Below are positions 6,136 to 9,530 of a stretch of 9,530 nucleotides of DNA, one piece after another (the stretch's first letter is position 1; each line of letters begins with the position of its first letter). A program made the translations under genes and the position numbers. Location: positions 1 through 9,530 of the forward strand of contig CAZYQC010000089.1 in NCBI GenBank assembly GCA_964649815.1, in the 5' to 3' direction. The notes beneath the pieces are model-generated. The model did no database searches. It was not told the origin of the DNA and was given only the letters and a program-made list of their open reading frames with translations. This DNA comes from G013214665 sp964649815 (GTDB taxonomy: Bacteria > Pseudomonadota > Alphaproteobacteria > Rhodobacterales > Rhodobacteraceae).

Positions 6136-6512
6136 GCCAAATTATCAACGGCATTTGCCTGCAGGACGTCCAGCGGGACAACGTCGAGCGCGCGCTGATG
6201 TGTCGACGCAAGGCGCACCTTGGGCGCGCATCCCTCGTCATGCGCCTGAAGAAAGCGCGCCGCACAGAGGCACCAAGGATCGCCAGGCTTTAGGCCAGCG
6301 AACCTGAATTCGGGGCGGGGCGTGCTGAGGTCGTTGCCGACATATTTCGAATAGGCCAAAAACTCAGCCGTCATGACGGCGCAGACCGTGTGGCTACCGC
6401 TGTCGGCTGTGCATGTGTTGCAGTGGCCATCGCGGAAAAATCCTGTGACGGGATCCATGCCGCAAACTTCGAGATCCTCTCCAAGGACGTTGATCGATGC
6501 GTCAGGTGTCAT
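6132..6512 (-). CDS. DUF2237 family protein
   Basis: A 126-residue protein of uncharacterised family DUF2237 (PF09996), recognised from the conserved run NVLGEDLEVCGMDPVTGFFR, then SHTVCAVMTAEFLAYSK, GNDLSTPRPEF, FAGLKPGDPWCLCAARF and a final ATH-like STHQRAL. Seven cysteines are present (residues 17, 31, 34, 44, 81, 83, 95). Several are family-conserved, so metal or thiol chemistry is conceivable, but no function is known to me. The ATG at 6512 is chosen because the family begins just before NVLG; an in-frame GTG at 6554 would add 14 residues and overlap the upstream gene. It lies 20 bp after the DUF2332 stop, probably co-transcribed from pth. Its TAA overlaps the trpB stop, and no terminator is visible. 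Confidence 0.9.
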   Translation of the reverse strand: MTPDASINVLGEDLEVCGMDPVTGFFRDGHCNTCTADSGSHTVCAVMTAEFLAYSKYVGNDLSTPRPEFRFAGLKPGDPWCLCAARFLQAHDEGCAPKVRLASTHQRALDVVPLDVLQANAVDNLA

Positions 6513-6532
6513 GCGTGTCTCGCTGTCTTTGC

Positions 6533-7576
6533 TCAGGTCGTAGCATAGTGCCACTGGACCCAGCGTCCGTGGAAATCTGCCCGACCGAGGTTTAACGTCA
6601 AGTTACCCGGCCAAAGGCGCAGGACAAGCGCCGCGCCGATGCCACCTGTCGTGTCCCCGTCGGTTTCCATCTGAAGCCAGGCCAGTGCGCTGTTTTCAGT
6701 CGCTTTTTCTCCGGCGGCCTCGATCAGGGCACGGCCGCGATCTTGTGCGTCTGCCGGAAAATACTGCCACGCAACCGTGTGCTGAATGAGATGCAGGCGA
6801 TCCTGCTGGGGTCGTGCGAGGCGTTGCTCTAGCCAATCGATCGCATCGCCTTTGTGGATGGCGGTGTTTTGTATGCTGGCTGCGGCCTTGGTCAGCCTCA
6901 TACGCTCTGGCTGGTCCGGCCAAAGATAGGCCGAGAGACGCAGATGATCGTCGGCTTTTTGCGGATCGAGCGGATTCAGATCAACGCCCGCGCGCTCAAC
7001 CACATTCGGCCCAGCCAACGGGGGCAGGGCGCCTGTCCAATCGGGCGATAAGCTCAGAACGGGATCATCCGGGCCAAGCCGCGTGTCGCCGATCTGTAAC
7101 CCATACCGATCCCAATTGAGATTAAGACCACCCGAGGCCCCAAGCTCTGACAGGACGATAGGACGTGGGAAATGCGCGTGGGCTACATGCGCGCCTGCGA
7201 TAAGCGCTGCAGAGCGGCGCACTTCGTTGGTTTGAGGCGCGCTCTGCGTCCAATCCAACAGAAATGCCTCGTGCTGGCTTAGCGCGCGCATCACCGCGTC
7301 GGTCAGCGTGGTGTCGTCTGGATCATGCGGTGGGTAAACGGCGGCCAAATCGGGATCTTGCCCACTGAGAACCAAAGCATGCAACCCACCGGCCAGCCGC
7401 AAGGGCAAGGAATGCCCGGCAGGGCCGATATCACCGCGATAGGTCGCGAACACTTGGCCAAGTGCGGTTTTTTCCGACCAATTGTCGGCCAGGATATTCA
7501 ACAAGCGACCCATAAAGGGCGAGCCCATGCGGCCGCATGTTTCAGCCTGTTGATGGAATGCGGTGATCAGGTTCAT
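6533..7576 (-). CDS. DUF2332 family protein
   Basis: A 347-residue cytoplasmic protein of uncharacterised family DUF2332 (PF10094). Diagnostic features are the N-terminal helical region with SPFMGRLLNILADN (19-32), LPLRLAGGLHALVLSG (57-72), and above all ELGASGGLNLNWDRY (144-158), followed by DLNPLDP. The E-x-G-x-x-x-G pattern resembles the nucleotide-binding loop of Rossmann-type methyltransferases, and VLSE just before it looks like the preceding beta strand. SAM binding is therefore a reasonable guess, not shown. There is no signal peptide or membrane segment. Its ATG overlaps the pth stop by four bases (ATGA), so translation is coupled to peptidyl-tRNA hydrolase. DUF2237 follows after 20 bp. 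The length is normal and the gene is intact. Confidence 0.9.
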   Translation of the reverse strand: MNLITAFHQQAETCGRMGSPFMGRLLNILADNWSEKTALGQVFATYRGDIGPAGHSLPLRLAGGLHALVLSGQDPDLAAVYPPHDPDDTTLTDAVMRALSQHEAFLLDWTQSAPQTNEVRRSAALIAGAHVAHAHFPRPIVLSELGASGGLNLNWDRYGLQIGDTRLGPDDPVLSLSPDWTGALPPLAGPNVVERAGVDLNPLDPQKADDHLRLSAYLWPDQPERMRLTKAAASIQNTAIHKGDAIDWLEQRLARPQQDRLHLIQHTVAWQYFPADAQDRGRALIEAAGEKATENSALAWLQMETDGDTTGGIGAALVLRLWPGNLTLNLGRADFHGRWVQWHYATT

Positions 7577-8253
7577 CGAAATTTATCCATCAGCTTTTGC
7601 AAGGGAGAGCGCGCGTCCTCGACATCCCGCGCAGGCTCAGCTGGTTCCGTTTTCTCGACCGACGCGCGCGTGGTGGACGATCGCGGCGGCGCAACGCGCA
7701 AAGCGACCGCATTCATAAAGCGCCCGCTGTCGCCGGTTACCAAATGTGCAGCACCGTCTGCACAGCCCCGCAGGACATCTTCGAGCCAATCCTGGTCGGC
7801 CTTTGCGAAATCGCGCAGTACATATCCGGGCACGCGGTCTTTGTGCCCTGGGTGCCCGACGCCCATGCGCACCCGGTCATAGCTATCGCCAATATGCGCG
7901 TGAACGGAACGCAGACCATTGTGCCCGGCGTGACCGCCCCCTTGTTTGTATCGAACTTTGCCCGGCGCGAGGTCAATTTCATCGTGAAAAACGATCACAT
8001 CCTCGGGGTCGAGTTTGTAAAAGCGCATCGCGGCGCCAACGCTGTCGCCAGACTTGTTCATAAACGTCTCTGGCTTGAGCAAAACCGCCCGGTCAGAGCC
8101 AAAGCGGCCCTCGCTTATGCTGCCTTGATGCTTTGATTTCCAGGCTGGAAAGTCGTGCTCTTGCGCAATGCGATCAAGCGCCATGAACCCGATGTTGTGG
8201 CGGTTTCCGGCATATTTGGCGCCGGGGTTGCCCAAGCCAACTATCAATTTCAT
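7573..8253 (-). CDS. pth: Peptidyl-tRNA hydrolase
   Basis: Pth cleaves the ester bond of peptidyl-tRNAs dropped by stalled ribosomes and so recycles tRNA. The 226-residue product has the complete active site: Asn9 in GLGNPG, the catalytic His19 in NRHNIGF, Asn66 in ETFMNKSG, Asp91 in VFHDEIDL and Asn112 in GGHAGHNGL, with GVGHPGHK following. The enzyme core ends near residue 187. The remaining about 38 residues form an extension absent from E. coli Pth, rich in Pro, Ser, Glu and Arg and ending in a basic SPLQKLMDKFR. I believe similar tails occur in related alphaproteobacteria, but this needs alignment. GGAG lies 7 nt upstream of the ATG. The gene is downstream of rplY, a common pairing, with a GNAT gene between, and it overlaps DUF2332 by four bases. 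Confidence 0.97.
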   Translation of the reverse strand: MKLIVGLGNPGAKYAGNRHNIGFMALDRIAQEHDFPAWKSKHQGSISEGRFGSDRAVLLKPETFMNKSGDSVGAAMRFYKLDPEDVIVFHDEIDLAPGKVRYKQGGGHAGHNGLRSVHAHIGDSYDRVRMGVGHPGHKDRVPGYVLRDFAKADQDWLEDVLRGCADGAAHLVTGDSGRFMNAVALRVAPPRSSTTRASVEKTEPAEPARDVEDARSPLQKLMDKFR

Positions 8254-8322
8254 ACGCCGCTCCGTTGTCTTAATGCTGCACTGCCGCGAAGATCCTATAC
8301 CGGATCAATGCGCGAATGACCA

Positions 8323-8808
8323 TCAGAGGTCTTTTTGCATGCGGATATACGTCGGGCGGTCATAGCCGTCATGGGCGCCTTCTGCCGTCTTTCGAAAGCC
8401 CAGGCGCGCAAAAGCTGCGTGATTTTCCGTAAGTTCAATCCGCGTCTCAAGAACCAACGCTGGCAGGCGCAATGCCCGCGCCCGCTCTTCTGCCTTGGCA
8501 ATCAGTTGGCGCGCATGGCCCTGACCGCGGTGCGAGGTGGCCACGGCCAGCTTGCCGACGTAAAGCGCATTCTCTTGCACCGTGAGAAAGACGCAGGCGG
8601 TGGGCGGCGTGCCGCGTACCCAAACCTCTTGCGTTGCGCATTGATCGCGAACGGTCTGTTCGCTCATTCTTAGCATCGAAGAGGGCGGATCGATGCGCGT
8701 CTCCATATAGGCGAATTCGGCTTGGATCAGCCGCAGAACCGCAGGAACAAGCGGGCTATCGGATCGCAGTTTGTAAATGCCGTCGTTCATTGCGCGCCCA
8801 GGAGTCAT
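8323..8808 (-). CDS. GNAT family N-acetyltransferase
   Basis: A 161-residue Gcn5-related acetyltransferase, expected to move an acetyl group from acetyl-CoA to an amine of an unidentified substrate. Core motifs are present: LYVGKLAVATSHRGQGHARQ (82-101) gives the beta-4 strand and the acetyl-CoA pyrophosphate loop (R94-G-Q-G-H-A99), ALVLET (117-122) is the beta-5 strand, and NHAAFARLGFRKT (129-141) is the late motif that ends the fold. The segment before the core is variable, so no substrate can be inferred. The start is uncertain: ATG at 8808, or ATG at 8790, which would remove six residues; neither has a clear ribosome site. It lies between the rplY terminator (38 bp upstream of the 8808 ATG) and pth (69 bp downstream), so it may have its own promoter or be served by read-through. 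Confidence 0.9.
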   Translation of the reverse strand: MTPGRAMNDGIYKLRSDSPLVPAVLRLIQAEFAYMETRIDPPSSMLRMSEQTVRDQCATQEVWVRGTPPTACVFLTVQENALYVGKLAVATSHRGQGHARQLIAKAEERARALRLPALVLETRIELTENHAAFARLGFRKTAEGAHDGYDRPTYIRMQKDL

Positions 8809-8845
8809 TACGTCTAGCGCCTTACACTGGCCTTGCTACGGCGCC

Positions 8846-8879
8846 AAAGAAAAAGGGCCCGCATAACAGCGGACCCTTT
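8846..8879 (-). terminator. Rho-independent terminator of rplY
   Basis: Read on the minus strand, an 11-bp stem with one G-T pair (AAAGGGTCCGC with GCGGGCCCTTT) closes a 6-nt loop and is followed by TTTTTCTTT. It begins 25 bp after the rplY stop codon. It should separate rplY from the GNAT-pth-DUF2332-DUF2237 group at least partly. Confidence 0.9.
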
Positions 8880-8904
8880 CAAAAACCTCAAAGCTGCGCG
8901 CGAA

Positions 8905-9530
8905 TTATTCTGTCGCGGCTTCTGCTTCGGCCTCTTCGCCTTCGCCCTCTTCTTCGTCGGATTGTGCAGCCAGACCAGAAGGCGCCTGGATGTTCGCAAT
9001 CACGAAGTCGCGGTCGATTGTTGGCTTTGTGCCTGCTGGCAAGTCGACCATGCTGATGGTCACAGTATCGCCGATGCCCAGGCCAGAAATGTCAGCTGTG
9101 ACGCTCTCTGGGATATCGCCTGCTGTTACAAGCAATTCGACTTCTGGACGCACCATTGTCAAAACGCCACCGCGGCGCAAACCAACGCAGTCTTCTTCGC
9201 CGACGATTTCCACCGGGATGAAGAGGTTGATTTTGGTTGTCCGACGCAAGCGCATAAAGTCGACATGCGTAGGGAGGTCTTTGACCACATCGCGCTGAAC
9301 ATCGCGGCAGATGACGCGGACGTCATCGTGGCCGTCAACTTTCAAGTTGAAGAGCGTGGACTTGAACCGTCCGGCCTTCAACATTTTGAACAGCTTGTTG
9401 AATGGAATGTTGATCGGGAGCGGATCGTTGTCGCCACCAAATACAATCCCCGGAACCATCCCGTCGCGGCGGGCTTGACGAGCGGCGCCCTTGCCTGTCC
9501 CCGTCCGTTCCAGGGCTACGAGATCAGGAA
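8905..9530 (-). CDS. rplY: 50S ribosomal protein L25/general stress protein Ctc (5' end outside window)
   Basis: L25 binds 5S rRNA in the large subunit. This is the long Ctc (TL5-type) form with an extra C-terminal domain. The frame stays open to the window end. Residues before the first internal ATG (9459) read PDLVALERTGTGKGAARQAR, the conserved L25 N terminus, so that ATG is not the start and only a few codons are missing. Next come GMVPGIVFGG and PFNKLFKMLKAGRF, with the L25 core ending around VDFMRLRR. The second domain (INLFIPVEIVGEEDCVGLRR, VELLVTAGDIPESVTADIS) follows. The protein closes with an acidic Glu/Ala tail (SDEEEGEGEEAEAEAATE), usual for the alphaproteobacterial form. A strong terminator follows. 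Confidence 0.96.
   Translation of the reverse strand, partial: PDLVALERTGTGKGAARQARRDGMVPGIVFGGDNDPLPINIPFNKLFKMLKAGRFKSTLFNLKVDGHDDVRVICRDVQRDVVKDLPTHVDFMRLRRTTKINLFIPVEIVGEEDCVGLRRGGVLTMVRPEVELLVTAGDIPESVTADISGLGIGDTVTISMVDLPAGTKPTIDRDFVIANIQAPSGLAAQSDEEEGEGEEAEAEAATE

Noticed and set aside
8291..8306. GATCC-TATACC-GGATC inverted repeat between GNAT and pth as terminator or operator
   Set aside because: Only five base pairs, no T tract, and no known operator match; likely chance. On the minus strand it contains TATAGG, a weak -10 candidate for pth without a good -35.

Overview
The window looks like a chromosomal housekeeping segment from an alphaproteobacterium, most likely a Rhodobacteraceae (Roseobacter-group) member. 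The basis is the protein sequences as I recognise them (an rplY product of the long Ctc type with an acidic tail, a Pth with a basic C-terminal tail, the DUF2332 and DUF2237 proteins, a Roseobacter-like acyl-CoA carboxylase subunit), the moderately high G+C and the order ihfB-lapA-trpF-trpB. No database search was possible. I see no rRNA, tRNA, CRISPR array, insertion sequence or phage gene.

Layout, plus strand: the 3' part of rpsA (ribosomal protein S1, from repeat 4 onward) ends at 809 with a strong hairpin terminator just after it. A small VOC (glyoxalase-fold) gene on the minus strand and a biotinyl-domain/carboxyltransferase fusion gene on the plus strand then diverge from a shared 192-bp spacer. 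After a 287-bp non-coding stretch come ihfB (IHF beta), lapA (membrane protein, 1-bp overlap), trpF (20 bp later) and trpB (97 bp later). These four probably form one transcript joining a nucleoid protein, an envelope protein and two tryptophan biosynthesis enzymes.

Layout, minus strand (reading from the right end): rplY (ribosomal protein L25/Ctc, 5' end outside the window) with its own terminator, a GNAT acetyltransferase, then pth (peptidyl-tRNA hydrolase), a DUF2332 gene (4-bp overlap with pth) and a DUF2237 gene (20-bp gap). The last gene collides with trpB: the two stop codons share the tetranucleotide TTAA.

The most interesting signal is in the 1245-1436 spacer: an interrupted palindrome matching the E. 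coli soxS SoxR operator at 16 of 18 positions. On the minus strand it is placed as in MerR-family promoters, with a -35-like TTTACC and a 19-bp spacer before a weak -10, about 30 bp upstream of the VOC gene. This suggests that the VOC gene belongs to a SoxR-type redox regulon although no soxR gene is in the window. The adjacent carboxylase is also notable: it carries its own biotin carrier domain at the N terminus but no biotin carboxylase domain, and no carboxylase partner gene is nearby. I see no clearly new multi-gene system; the rest is ordinary core genome.
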